Source: Prorocentrum cordatum (lineage: Eukaryota; Sar; Dinophyceae; Prorocentrales; Prorocentraceae). Taken from it: a DNA stretch of 64,000 nucleotides. The DNA is taken from NCBI GenBank assembly GCA_963575745.1, contig CAUYUJ010003592.1:349459-413458 (forward strand), given 5' to 3'. Under the pieces are notes generated by a model, which saw nothing but the letters and a program-made list of their open reading frames with translations, was not told the DNA's origin and searched no databases. Of the stretch, positions 18,611 to 28,364 are shown piece after piece. Every line of letters begins with the position of its first letter. Positions within the stretch are counted from its first letter, which is position 1. The position numbers and the translations under genes are program-made.

Positions 18611-19201
18611 GTGGAAGTCTTGGGCCCAGTCGTCCGTCGTCGAGCGGGGGTCTCGGGTGGCTCACAACTACATCAAAGGCCCAGCTCCTCCGCCCCTGTT
18701 TTTTTGTTGCGGTTGCTGATTATATGGGGCAGAAGGACTTGGCGGCTGCCCAGACCCCCTTGGTCGGGCTGGAGGCCCTCGACCAGACTATCAAGCAGCG
18801 GCTCCCGATTTGGAGCAATCCAGCTGGGGGGGGGGGGCCCGCTGAGTTGGCCTGTGCAGGGCGACCTCGAGGTGATCACGGTAGAGCAAGCCTTGCGTCG
18901 GCGTCTTTTTCACCATCCACCTGCTTATTTGCTCCTCCAGCTGCCCAGGCCCTTGGTTCAGTCTTTTGTGGGCATCCTCGACTCTTGTGAGCGGCGCCCG
19001 ACGGTTGGCCCGACGCGGCTCGCCCCCATGGTGTTCTTGGACAAACCGTCAGGGGGGGTCCGCCCGATAGGGTCGATGCCCCTTTGGGCTCGGGCCTGGA
19101 GCAGAATCCGCCACAGGCTGGGCTCGAAATGGGAGCGCGCGTTGGATGTTCTGCTTTTCTGGGGGATGAGCACGAGCACAGCTTTTGACAAGAGTGCCTA
19201 G
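18611..19201 (+). pseudogene. LINE reverse transcriptase, fingers region
   Basis: This frame contains MVFLDKPSGGVRPIGSMPL followed by WARAWSRIR, a standard RT motif 1/2 region (basic fingers contacting template and dNTP), and ends FGMSTSTAFDKSA-like sequence at a TAG (19199-19201). The palm continues in another frame directly downstream. G-rich homopolymers around 18826-18838 are likely sites of earlier frame changes. Confidence 0.75.
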
Positions 19202-20875
19202 GTGCACAGCATATGCGCGGACGGTCCCAGGTCTTGATACTTGCATTCTTTTTTTTGGACCTCCGCGAATTCTACGAACATATCTCTCACCAGCGTCTGC
19301 GAGCTGCAGCAGCACACGCATAGTTCCCCATGCCGTTGCTCCGTGCATGCTGTGCAGCGCATCGAGCGCCTCGCAGAGTGACTCGGCAGGGGTCGATCAG
19401 TCGCCAACTTGTTCTGCAATGGCGCGGTGATAGCTGGCTGCTCTGGGGCCACATCATTGGCTCGCCTCTTGTTGCTAGCCTGTCTGCGCCGCGCTGCCCA
19501 TGCCAAACCCGCGGCCCGGTTCAAACGTGCGATGGGTGACGCGCCCCTGCGCGCCACAGGCGGCGCAGGCAATGTCAGGCGCGAGCTCGTCTCAGCTTGC
19601 ACCGCCGTTGTGGCGGACTTGAAAAAGAAGGGCCTGCCCATTGCTCTGGACATGCTCGGCCTTCTGTATTCCTCCAAGCTTCTGGCGGAGCAGGTTCTGG
19701 AAGATTGCAACTTGCCGCCAGAGGGGTCCACGCAGATTTGGGAGGAGATGCGACCGACGGCTCACGACATCGGGTTTCCACCCGCCAGGACCGCCCTTGG
19801 ACGCTCAGGGGAAGGTTTCAAAAGTTCTCGCCCTCAGGGAAGCGGGGGCGTCCGTCGGGAACGTTTTCAGGGCGGGGGTCTCGGCCAAGGCGCCGTGGGG
19901 GGCCAATGTCCAAGGGCCCCCCAATGGCAAGCTCAAGAGCCTCAGGATCTCTGCGCTCCGCGCCGAGGGCCGTTTGCCGAGGGGCTGCTCGCTCGAGCTA
20001 ACCTCGATATGCTCTCGAGGGGGTTGGTCTCGCGACCCGCTTGTGGCGCTGACGGCCGATGCGATCCGCGCGCGCGCGTCCTCCACGACGACCAGCTGAC
20101 CGACCCTGTTGTCTCGGCTCTTTTTACTGGGGCCTTTGCCACGGCCGAGAAACCCAGGCCCTGGGCCCGAGTACAAGATCCAGCGGGCGCCCTCGTCCTC
20201 ACTATAAGCCGGTTTGGTTTTAAGTTTCTAGACCCTTGGAGGGTCGTCGAAGCCATTGGAGAGACATGGAATCTCCGCGACCTCACGCCTGCTTTTATTG
20301 CCCGCAGGGCCAAGCTTGCTGCCGGGCGTCTCTCGGACGCGGCAGGATTGGCCAAGATGGGCGGGGGCAGGTCCTGGATTGGGGATATCTTCTGGCGCCC
20401 TCTCAATGAGCTGTTGCACCTCAAGGCCGCTGAAGACGATTCGGGGGAGGTGGCGGTTGGGATGGGTGGTGCTTGGGGTTTCCGAGAGCAGCGAACCTTG
20501 AGGGGAATGGTCATAGGGTCGCACTGGTGCCAGCATAGACTGCGTCAAAACGACCAGGACCTATCATATCAGTGCCTGCTCTGTGGAGAACTAAGCACCC
20601 CGTTCCACAGACACTTCGCGTGCCCAGCCAAAGACGCGTGGCGCCGCGATAATCTCTCCGCAGCGTCTGCTCTTCGTTTGACTTTTTGCCCCGTGGGCCT
20701 CCAGGAACGTTTCGCTAGAGGCACCCTCCCTGATCCCTGCCAGCTCCACTCGCGTAGGCCGTGGGATCCGACGTGGGAGTTCAGGGTTGAAAGGGCAGGG
20801 TGCGCCGCTCATGCTCCAAGGGGGGCACGTTTTTTGCGACGGCTTTGGCATGGGCGGCCTTTTTCCTTCGCTTAG
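19202..20875 (+). pseudogene. LINE reverse transcriptase palm, thumb and C-terminal zinc motif
   Basis: RT motif A is visible at about 19250-19330 in a frame different from the main ORF: FLDLREFYEHISHQRL, where the first Asp of DLREFYEHI fits the catalytic position. The main frame from 19409 then runs 488 residues. The usual YxDD box appears degenerate (about 19530, MGDAPLRATGG), so one catalytic Asp is lost. Further on, CLLCGELSTPFHRHFAC (about 20573-20625) is a C-x2-C..H-x-H..C finger typical of LINE C-termini. Decay is clear. Confidence 0.7.
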
Positions 20876-21419
20876 AGCTGCGGGCTGGGGGGGGGGGGGG
20901 GGCTGTCTGCGACCGCGAGCGTCGCTGGGTGTCTGGGTGGTTCGGTTCCGTCCCGCCCACGATGTGCCCAGATCAAGTAGCCAGAGATGGTGAAGACTAT
21001 GCTGTTTTTGTGGCCGCTCGTTTCCTGGGCGGCACCTACACCCTCTATTCGGATTGCAAGGGCGCGCTCCAGTGTGTAGCAGATCCGCGGCTCGCGTGTC
21101 GCGCGAGCACTGTCAGGGCGCATGTGCGGAGCCAGACCTTTGCCCAGGGCTCGCAAGGCGACGTTTATTTGAACCAAATGGTTGCTCACCCGTCGGAGGT
21201 CGATGTTCAAGAGGGGCGGATCTCTGCTTTCGAACGAACGGGCAGCTCGGAAGCGGACCGCTTGGCCAAAGCTGGAGCCACCCTCAGCAGGCATGACCCC
21301 TCGGAGGTGCTGGCAGCAACGGGCATGCTTTTTGTGGCGCGCCTGCTTGCCAGGTTTATCATGCGCGATGAAGTCTTTTATTCAGAAGAGGGCCGATGCG
21401 ACAACATCGGGGCCCAAGG
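20787..21419 (+). pseudogene. LINE RNase H domain
   Basis: The first strand, HVFCDGFGMGGLFPSLRAAGWG with the Asp of CDG, lies in one frame up to a 19-base G run (about 20884-20903). The rest is in another frame: GGTYTLYSDCKGALQCV with the second Asp, then EADRLAKAGATLSRHD. The order matches the RNase H domains of RT-linked elements, which remove template RNA. The homopolymer breaks the frame, and the domain's right part is cut by giant A at 21420. Confidence 0.7.
21415..21419 (+). other. Target-site duplication of giant A, left copy (CAAGG)
   Basis: CAAGG lies immediately before the 5' LTR start TGTGAAAGG. The same five bases follow the 3' LTR at 40451-40455. Five bases is the usual copia duplication length. 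Confidence 0.85.
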
Positions 21420-21607
21420 TGTGAAAGGATCCCGTCTTGCACGCTCAACTCCATTCCTCACTCGCCCTTTTGCCTGCCTTTTCGGCTCAGGTACTGGAAG
21501 AGACCCCAGGACGCTGGTCGCACAGGAGGAACATATCCTTATCTTTCTCTCCTTCCTCTACCTACGGGTCAGGGGTTCTGCACCTTTGTACTCTAACCCC
21601 ATACACA
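21420..21607 (+). repeat. Giant A 5' LTR (188 bp)
   Basis: Begins TGTGAAAGG and ends CATACACA. The best conserved block between LTRs is GGCTCAGGTACTGGAAGAGA through CAGGAGGAACA. A segment at 21475-21490 resembles the end of DinoSL (13 of 16 bases). The related B LTR is at 42709. Confidence 0.85.
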
Positions 21608-21624
21608 GGTTATCAGCCCTTAAA
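21608..21624 (+). promoter_or_regulatory. Giant A putative primer-binding site
   Basis: GGTTATCAGCCC follows the LTR directly; giant B has GGTTACCAGCCC. It does not fit a tRNA 3' CCA end. It resembles the Drosophila copia type of PBS, which pairs with an internal anticodon-arm fragment of a tRNA: the reverse complement GGGCTGATAACC looks like an anticodon arm. Inference only. Confidence 0.4.
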
Positions 21625-21671
21625 GCTCACCGTTCACCGAACCCCGCGCCGCGATCTCGCCCGCGGCTGCC

Positions 21672-22937
21672 ATGGATCCACAACGGCGGCTCCGCCGCAA
21701 GGGGTCCGTCGCGGCTCCGCGTGTGAGCTCTCCGACGGCGCGTGGGCTCAGTGACGCTATGGAGAGCCTTGGAGGTGACCGTGTGGGCGTCCCCGATACC
21801 CCCCCCCCCCAGCTCCGACGGCCCCGAGGCGCGTCTCGCGGCAGTACTTCGCCGCATCGATGCCCACGGGGGGACAGGGGGGGGATTAGGAACAGGCGTC
21901 GGAGGGGTTAGTCCCAACACGCCCAGCTCCGATCATATCTCTCCTCTTCCTAGGTCGGGAGCAATCCCTACTGCGTCGGGCGCAAGCCCCACTGGTCTCG
22001 ATACTCCTGGGGGGGTCCGCGCACGCCGCCGTTGGAGCAGTGGCACTGGCCCAGCCAGCCCAGCCACCGTCCCCGCGTCGGCGCACGTGGCAGCATTCGA
22101 GGGGCTCGGAAGACCAGTGGCGGCACAGCCGCCGACGCAGAACCCCAAGGTATCATCATCTCATCAGACACCGCACACACACACACGGACCTAGCCGCAG
22201 CTCGTCTCAGCGCACCCGTCGTGAGGCCGCAGGCCCCTACGACGAGCGCAGGTCGAGCTCGCGCGCGGCCTCTCAGAGGCCACGCACTTCTCGCGAGAGA
22301 GTGCCACAGGGGGGCTGACGCCCCTCACCTCTTTCTCTCAGACGACCTGCCGGCGGCTACGCCCGCTGCAGGTGACCTCGCTGAGCTTCGAGACCAGGTT
22401 GAAACCTTCGTGCCGAGGCAGCACTCTGGACTGGTGCAGAGTGTTCAGACGAACGCTGCACACACTGCTGCGCTTCGCCAAGAGTTCGACGGCGCCTTAG
22501 CGATCATAGATTCGAGGGCCGCCGAAGATCGCCGAATCTTAGGAGAGTTGCAGTATCAGGTTGACCGTGGTTTGCCACACTCAGGTGAACGGTCCGCGAC
22601 GGTCGACCACTTGCGCGACTACCTTGCGCAGATGGAGCAGCAGCTTGTCGTCGTCCGCGACACAGGCGTGTCCGCGGCCAGGATCCTGCATGATGAGATC
22701 CACGATGAGCTGCGCAACCGACCCCCTCCGTCCGAGGCGAATGACCTCGGCGACGTTCAGTTCCAGATCAATGATCTTCGATCGCACGTGGAACATACTA
22801 CGGCTACGCTTCGTGCTGAAGCAAGTGCTAACTCTTCGACCTTGCTCGGGGTGTTGCAGAATACTGAAAGAACCTCGCCCGACGGCTTGATGCGACCAAC
22901 GCTGTTGTGCAGCCCCTCGCTGACCGAATCTATGTGA
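21672..22937 (+). pseudogene. Giant A Gag N-terminus: basic start and coiled coil
   Basis: The ATG at 21672 opens MDPQRRLRRKGS, matched by the B copy at 42973, so this is the likely start. A C-run near 21799 shifts the frame. From about 22330 to 22937 the frame reads LSDDLPAATPAAGDLAELRDQ and a long heptad-like region (RDYLAQMEQQLVVVRDTGV, INDLRSHVEHTTATLRAEA). It then ends early at 22935, where B stays open. I infer a multimerising Gag segment. Confidence 0.65.
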
Positions 22938-23163
22938 TCGAGCAGCGTTTGCCTGGAGTAGAGGACGTCCTGGCAGAGTTGCGTGTTGGACGAGCCCAGA
23001 CTGGCCAGCTGGAATCTCATCCTTCGGTTTGCGGTTTCGCCCCCTTCACTGACAGGTTGCAGGAAGTTAGGACGGCGGCGGACCACGCGCAGTCTGAGCT
23101 CTCCCAGGCCCTTCGGGACAGAGATGCGGAAAAAAGGTACGTGTTGAGGAGTGTCTCACACGT

Positions 23164-23721
23164 TTGGAGAGTGAAATGGAGGCACACAACGTCCGTCTCC
23201 GAGCTTCCGAGAAGAGACTTGATCGGTATTCCCAGCGCTTCCAGGACACTGACGAGGAGGTCAGCTCGTCGAAGCACGATCTACGCTCCGTACGCCAACA
23301 AGTTGACCACATGCACGAGGACATGACAAACTGGACGTCTCTACTGACCGACCACACTAACGATACTACACTTCACACCCAACCATCGCCAGGCCAGCAC
23401 AGGCCGACGGCCACGTCCGCTGAAGCACCACACGCTTCTGCCGGACAACCAAGACGTACGTCACCAGGAGCAGCCTCAGCGGCAGCTTCTGCTCAGGCAC
23501 GACACGTTTCTCCAGTGCGCACAGACCCAATTAATGACGGCCCACCGTTACCCTCACAGCCAATGTCTGGAGTTTCGGATTCCACTACCCATCCTATTAA
23601 GGAGTCTGACACCGTGCGTGTACCTGTCTTGCCTAAGATCACTCAGCTCCTCGAGTGGCAGCAAAAGGTCAGGAATAATTTCGGCGCCGCTTCAGGGCGT
23701 CCCTCTAAGGCATACGCCTGA
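23164..23721 (+). pseudogene. Giant A Gag, coiled coil C-part and Ser/Ala/Pro linker
   Basis: Continues the coiled coil (MEAHNVRLRASEKRLDRYSQ, RSVRQQVDHMHEDMTNW), then a Pro/Ser/Ala-rich linker, then VRVPVLPKITQLLEWQQKVR. The aligned B copy has the same order in one 518-residue frame. The A segment ends at a TGA where B continues FLCVAEQPECTFEELQDSG. Confidence 0.65.
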
Positions 23722-23860
23722 CTCTGCGTAGCCGAACCTTGAACATGCGCTTTTCATACGCCCTTCTCTCGAACATCCTGAATGCACCTTTCAGGACTTA
23801 CAAGACAGCGGCGACTTTGAGAGCATTGACTGCAAGCTGGCAACTGCTCTCAGTGACATC

Positions 23861-24982
23861 TTGTCCTCTGACTTGCGCTTCAAGATCAAGCTCATCGGAA
23901 CCAAAGAGCACAAAGCAGGCCGCATGTTGAAGGGTCGCCAGATCTATTGGCACATTCTACAGTCCTACAAGGTGACCGAGCTTGACGGTGACCTGCACGA
24001 TTTTAAGCGCCTCAAGGAGTTGAGGATGAGAGATGAAGATCTTCAACGATTCATCACTGAATGGGGCGCTCTCCTGTTGGATTGCCGTGAGGCGCCCGAC
24101 CCCAAGATCCTCGAGTCTTTGTTCCGGACCCAGATTCGCAGGCATCCTTGGATAAAACAGGACATTTACGAATACCAGAGGATGAAACAAAGCGACCCGA
24201 ATCGTACCTACGACTGGCTTCGTCAACGAGTTCTCGATGTTCTTGAGATGAAACAACTCGAGGAAAACCAGAACAAGCTGCGGTACGAATCCGAGAATCG
24301 CTTTCTGGTGAAAATTTGCGCTGCGTGGAAGAAAAGCAACTGCCGGAACGGGGATCGTTGCAAGGCGTTGCATACGTACCCCAAGGACAGCAGAGACGGC
24401 CGATCTTCCCGTATTTCGCACGCCGGCGGCAACGCCCGCCGCATCCTGTCGGCTCCTGCGAGTGCCAGACAAAAGCCAAGTGCGAAGCTCTTCTGCTTCG
24501 AGTTCGCCAAGCGCAGTTCTTGCGCGCGTGGTGACAAGTGCAACAGTGCAACTCCCCACATATGGCGCAGTGCAGTTACTTCGTCCAGAACAAGTGCCAA
24601 AAGGGTGACAAATGCAAATATGCCCACCTTGCTGCTGGCACGAAGACACCCGACAGGAGCCCCAGCCGCCCGCGGAATCCCAGTCAAGACAGCCGCGGCC
24701 GCCCACCATCCCGCGGACCCGGAAGCAGACGCCCCCCTCAACGCGGGGGGGTCCAGAGTGCGGGGGGCTCGCATAACCGACGTGACTACAGACGCCACCA
24801 CGACCGCTCTCGCTCATCCTCCCGAAGATATGATGACTCTCGCAGCCCTTCGGGAGGCCGACATGATCGATCATCTCGTTCATCATCCCGAGGCAGAGAC
24901 GGACGTGGCGGAGGACGCGGCAGCCCACGTGGCCGCGACAGATCAGCAGGCAGCAACAGAGGGCGTGACCGACGCTCAATGA
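23861..24982 (+). CDS. Giant A Gag capsid-like region with CCCH fingers 1 and 2
   Basis: The first ~150 residues are helical and copia-Gag-like: IKLIGTKEHKAGRMLKGRQI, WHILQSYKVTELDGDLHDF, RMRDEDLQRFITEWGALLLD. Then CCCH fingers: C-x7-C-x5-C-x3-H (CAAWKKSNCRNGDRCKALH, about 24328-24384) and a second C-x8-C-x5-C finger (CFEFAKRSSCARGDKC, about 24498-24545). The frame is lost at the second His; finger 3 is in the next frame. Most copia Gags have a CCHC knuckle instead. RNA packaging is the likely role. Confidence 0.75.
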   Translation: MSSDLRFKIKLIGTKEHKAGRMLKGRQIYWHILQSYKVTELDGDLHDFKRLKELRMRDEDLQRFITEWGALLLDCREAPDPKILESLFRTQIRRHPWIKQDIYEYQRMKQSDPNRTYDWLRQRVLDVLEMKQLEENQNKLRYESENRFLVKICAAWKKSNCRNGDRCKALHTYPKDSRDGRSSRISHAGGNARRILSAPASARQKPSAKLFCFEFAKRSSCARGDKCNSATPHIWRSAVTSSRTSAKRVTNANMPTLLLARRHPTGAPAARGIPVKTAAAAHHPADPEADAPLNAGGSRVRGARITDVTTDATTTALAHPPEDMMTLAALREADMIDHLVHHPEAETDVAEDAAAHVAATDQQAATEGVTDAQ

Positions 24983-25992
24983 GCCGCAGTTCATCTCGTG
25001 ACTCTCCCAGGTATCGCGCACGTTCTCCAGCTGCTGGTCGCCGACCGCGCCGCTACGACCGCAGTTGCGTCATCCGAGACAAGAGCCTCACGGCCGTGAC
25101 TAAGGCCTGGGGTGCGTCTCCTAAAACACAACGTCGGCTACGTTTTGACGTAGACAACGTGGAGTACTTCCCGTGCACCGTCTCCGGCAAGGCCACGCTC
25201 GACAAGTGGATCGACAAGCCGAACGAAGGCGACATTGTCGACGTCCCAGACACGCTCCCTCAGTGGTGGTGGAATCAGAGCGCTAACGCCCGTCAATGTT
25301 TCCAACTGGAGGCTCAAGTATGGCGTAAAGACCTACTAGACTACCGACACGCACTCGTGTCGGTGGCAACACCCACTGCGATTCCAGGTTCACACGACTT
25401 CGCAACGGAGTCGGTTGAGACGATCCAGGAGTCGCTGGCAACACTTATTGTCGACCCACCACGATTGACAGCCGCCCTGACGCGCTCCTGGGTTCTCGAC
25501 AGTGGCTCTGCGCATCACATCCAGGACAAGAACGAGCTTACGCAGACCGAATCTGATCGCATCTCTATTCGCGAGGAACACATTCTGGCAACGGCCAATG
25601 GTGACCGTACCGTCAACGAGCACTACGACATTCATTTCCCAGAGGTAGGCTTACAGAGCTCGGCTCTTGCCCTGCCTGACTGTCCATCCTTATTTTCGGT
25701 GGGACGGGCCCCGGCCTGGGCTACCTGCTCCAGGATCCGGGCCAATGGTACAAAGTTCCTGTCAACAACCGAGTTCCAGAACTATGCTTCGACGATCTTG
25801 AAAAGATACCACCACCACAACTGTGCACATCAACAGCACCACGGCGTCGCAGGTGCAGACATTCTCCTTCACGCTGCCCTGACATATGCTGGTGCTGCAA
25901 GGACCCAGCGGAGTTTCCACCGCCGCCTGAACCACAGTTCCACCGCGAGAACTGCCCCAAGAGACGAGTCAAAGTTTCGTGCTGTGGCGTGA
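24538..25992 (+). CDS. Giant A Gag C-terminus (CCCH finger 3, RS/RG region) and aspartic protease
   Basis: The 484-residue frame opens with a third CCCH finger, CSYFVQNKCQKGDKCKYAH (C-x7-C-x5-C-x3-H). An Arg/Ser- and Arg/Gly-rich region follows for about 130 residues (SRSSSRRYDDSRSPSGG, SRGRDGRGGGRGSPRGRD), like SR splicing proteins. After LDKWIDKPNEGDIVDVPD comes the protease active site RSWVLDSGSAHHI, with the catalytic Asp at 25498-25500, then ILATANGDRT and ALALPDCPSLFSVG, as in copia proteases. A frame change follows near 25710, where B stays open. Confidence 0.8.
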   Translation: MQQCNSPHMAQCSYFVQNKCQKGDKCKYAHLAAGTKTPDRSPSRPRNPSQDSRGRPPSRGPGSRRPPQRGGVQSAGGSHNRRDYRRHHDRSRSSSRRYDDSRSPSGGRHDRSSRSSSRGRDGRGGGRGSPRGRDRSAGSNRGRDRRSMSRSSSRDSPRYRARSPAAGRRPRRYDRSCVIRDKSLTAVTKAWGASPKTQRRLRFDVDNVEYFPCTVSGKATLDKWIDKPNEGDIVDVPDTLPQWWWNQSANARQCFQLEAQVWRKDLLDYRHALVSVATPTAIPGSHDFATESVETIQESLATLIVDPPRLTAALTRSWVLDSGSAHHIQDKNELTQTESDRISIREEHILATANGDRTVNEHYDIHFPEVGLQSSALALPDCPSLFSVGRAPAWATCSRIRANGTKFLSTTEFQNYASTILKRYHHHNCAHQQHHGVAGADILLHAALTYAGAARTQRSFHRRLNHSSTARTAPRDESKFRAVA

Positions 25993-26138
25993 TAGTGTCA
26001 CAGCAGCAGTGTTGATCTCACTCATGCGGGGGGCCTACGGGCACCTGCGAGGGCATCCCAGGCAATTTCCAGACAGATCCTGTCGACCCGTTCGGCACAG
26101 AGTCTTTCGGAACCTCATCCGACCTCGAGGATCTGCCG

Positions 26139-26300
26139 GTGGCGACGCCTGCGTCCAACTCCGACGGCGACAGCGTTCTTCCGAACCGTCAGAAGAAGCC
26201 CATCGACCCTATGCACTACATGACCCACAGCCCTAAACACCCTGACTGTGAGGTCTGCTCTCGCACCATGGCGCAGAACGCCCCGTGCAGACGACAGCAT
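26139..26300 (+). pseudogene. Giant A integrase zinc (HHCC) domain
   Basis: The segment reads MHYMTHSPKHPDCEVCSRTM. His-x3-His and Cys-x2-Cys form the N-terminal HHCC zinc domain of integrases. It is preceded by a hairpin-motif copy (26138-26149). Between here and the core, A has lost sequence that B keeps (AATDEDTAYEAFVPKKFGEA), shifting the frame. Confidence 0.7.
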
Positions 26301-26314
26301 AAGCTGAGGCTTTC

Positions 26315-27094
26315 GTGCCGAAGAAGTTCGGAGAGGCGCTGGCTGCCGACCACATTGTTCTGGCCAGCGATGATGCCGCTGACAAACGCGGCGACAAATG
26401 CGCTCTTGTCGTCCTCGACAGATACAACGGCATCATCCTGGCATACCCAGCCGTACATAAGGACGCAGCTACTACGAAGGCATCTTTTCAGCAGTTCATT
26501 GCGGCAAACGACGACGTGAAGCACATCTACGCGGAGAGTTCCGGAGAACTCCTGAAGGCCTGCCGTCAACTGGGATGGCGACGTGACACCAGTGCTCCTG
26601 ATCGTCCACAGACGAACGGACTGATCGAGCGCATTGTCAAGATCGTCAGTCTGGGTACTCGAGCTGTGTTACGCGTGTCCGGATTGGGACACGAGTGGTG
26701 GAAGGAGGCCATGCAGGCCTTCTGGCGTGGACACAATTTCGTGCATGTCTCCACCGGCTTTGCTGCCCGCAGCGATGAGCACACAGACAAGACAGCACAC
26801 GAAATCCGATTTGGTGAGAGTTTTCCCGGGCACCGCATACCTTTTAGTGCTCGGATCTTCTGGAAATGCTTCAATCCCGAGATTCATAATGAGACTGCGA
26901 AGGTCGAAGAGAATACTCGGGAGGGGTTGTTCATGGGTTATCATCTACACTCCGGTGGACGATGGTCTGTCGATAATCTTGTCCTGGGCGCGGCTACATA
27001 CGCCAAACACCCTGGCGGCGACTTGTGCCACGCACGCACGTGCACAGAGCCAAGGACATCATCATCCCGGACGGCAAGTTCACTTTCCTGGTGA
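26315..27094 (+). CDS. Giant A integrase catalytic core
   Basis: The 259-residue frame carries VPKKFGEALAADHIV and ALVVLDRYNGIILAYP (first Asp), then KHIYAESSGELLKACRQLGW, where the second catalytic Asp has become Glu (GAG at 26534-26536; B has TDNSGE), and RPQTNGLIERIVKIV with the third Glu. Downstream FGESFPGHRIPFSARIFWK fits the post-core region. The substitution, plus the upstream break, means A's integrase is probably inactive. Confidence 0.8.
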   Translation: MPKKFGEALAADHIVLASDDAADKRGDKCALVVLDRYNGIILAYPAVHKDAATTKASFQQFIAANDDVKHIYAESSGELLKACRQLGWRRDTSAPDRPQTNGLIERIVKIVSLGTRAVLRVSGLGHEWWKEAMQAFWRGHNFVHVSTGFAARSDEHTDKTAHEIRFGESFPGHRIPFSARIFWKCFNPEIHNETAKVEENTREGLFMGYHLHSGGRWSVDNLVLGAATYAKHPGGDLCHARTCTEPRTSSSRTASSLSW

Positions 27095-27671
27095 AGGATG
27101 GCACCCTTCGACACCACAACCCTGAGGCACACGACGAGATCACGGCAGCTACGTCCCGTTCCCTGGGCGAAACGTCTTTGCCCGGCCTACCGCTCACCTA
27201 CCCAGCCGAGTGGGGCGACCCCTCTCTCATACCGCCGGACGCCAGTCCTATTGCTGCTCCTCCATCAGCTTCAGAAGTCGCTGCACCAGCGCCAGAGCTT
27301 GATTATTGGGAGCAGCGTGGTTACTGTATCATCCGGCACATCCGCACTCCGCGGAAGAAGCTTTTCCGACCGACGGACGACGTGATGAACATTCCTGTCC
27401 CCGTCGATCAGCTAGATGTCACAAGGGATTTCGAGACGACCTTCTGCTTTCGAGGGCGAGAGTGCCTTTCGCTACGTTTGGGGCGGCGTTAGTGCCGCAG
27501 ACCACCGTGAACTCAGCGAGCCGTGGACCGGCCTTGTTCGGTCCTACGAGCTCCCCGAGATGTTGCCAGACGGCAAGATGGTGGTCCGCGGTCGCGAGAC
27601 ACGCGTGCAGACTACCACGCGGCCAGACCACATCCTTCCCGAGCACTGGAAGACTCTGTCCCGAGGTCAAC

Positions 27672-27719
<48 letters not shown>

Positions 27720-28235
27720 GCCTACGCAGAGGACATCAAACGAGCCCGCGAAGTGCGCGATCAGGCTGCCCTTCGCGTGTGGACACGACAGGATCCGCAA
27801 GCCAAAATCTTTGGTGCTACAACCGGTGGGCCCCGCGTGCAACACCGTGGAACACCGCGCTACTTATGATATGGACAGCGGAGCTGTCATTCGAGACGAG
27901 GACGTCAAGGGCGTGATGACAAGGAGATCTTGTACGCCAGAATTCCCGATGGGCCACGTGATGTTACTACCGTATTGTACTACCGCCAACCCTCAGCATC
28001 GCCTGCCGGAGTCGCTCGGTCTCTGGTACTGCTAGACAGCGAGGGCTACGACTGTGGGCATGTGAACCCGCTCAGCCGTAAGTTCACCCCGTCGGTAGCA
28101 ATGCCCATTATGCCACGTGGACCATCTTGCACACAGACGCACAGAGAAAGACCCCCTGCCTCACCATGGGCACGCCCGACCCTCGTCACACGAAATCTGA
28201 ACAAACGAGAAGTTGCTGCTGAGCCAAGAGCATAA
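27025..28235 (+). pseudogene. Giant A integrase tail / linker to RT
   Basis: Two or more frames carry sequence that is one frame in B (48350-49191): AKDIIIPDGKFTFLVKDGTL, PELDYWEQRGYCIIRHIRTP, VMNIPVPVDQLDVTRDFETT. Then ELSEPWTGLVRSYELPEML and TRVQTTTRPDHILPEHWKTL. A frame change at about 27450 and a GA expansion at 27672 break it. After 27916 the frame is fragmentary up to the RT. No enzymatic motif is visible in this stretch. Confidence 0.55.
27672..27717. repeat. (GA)n expansion inside giant A coding sequence
   Basis: About 23 GA units at the place where B reads AAGAGGGAGATTGAG. The microsatellite grew from a short purine run after A and B separated. Confidence 0.9.
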
Positions 28236-28364
28236 GAGGCCCTGCGCAAGGAATACGAACGCCTTGAAAAAAACGAACTTGGATGATAGAAACCGTCGCC
28301 GAAAAAAGAAGACGTTGAAGCCGAGGCGGTTCGTGCCGGGAAAACGGTTCACTTTTTCAACATC

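Larger units (their letters stand above)
15020..21419 (+). mobile_element. Non-LTR (LINE) retrotransposon, 5' portion, split by giant A
   Basis: Starts at DinoSL and carries an N-terminal ORF1-like region, an exonuclease/endonuclease/phosphatase-type endonuclease, RT, a C-terminal CCHH/C finger and RNase H. It is broken by frameshifts in homopolymer runs and by insertion of giant A at 21420. The coding continues at 40456. Length without the insertion is about 7.7 kb to the end of the 3' tandem repeats. Confidence 0.85.
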
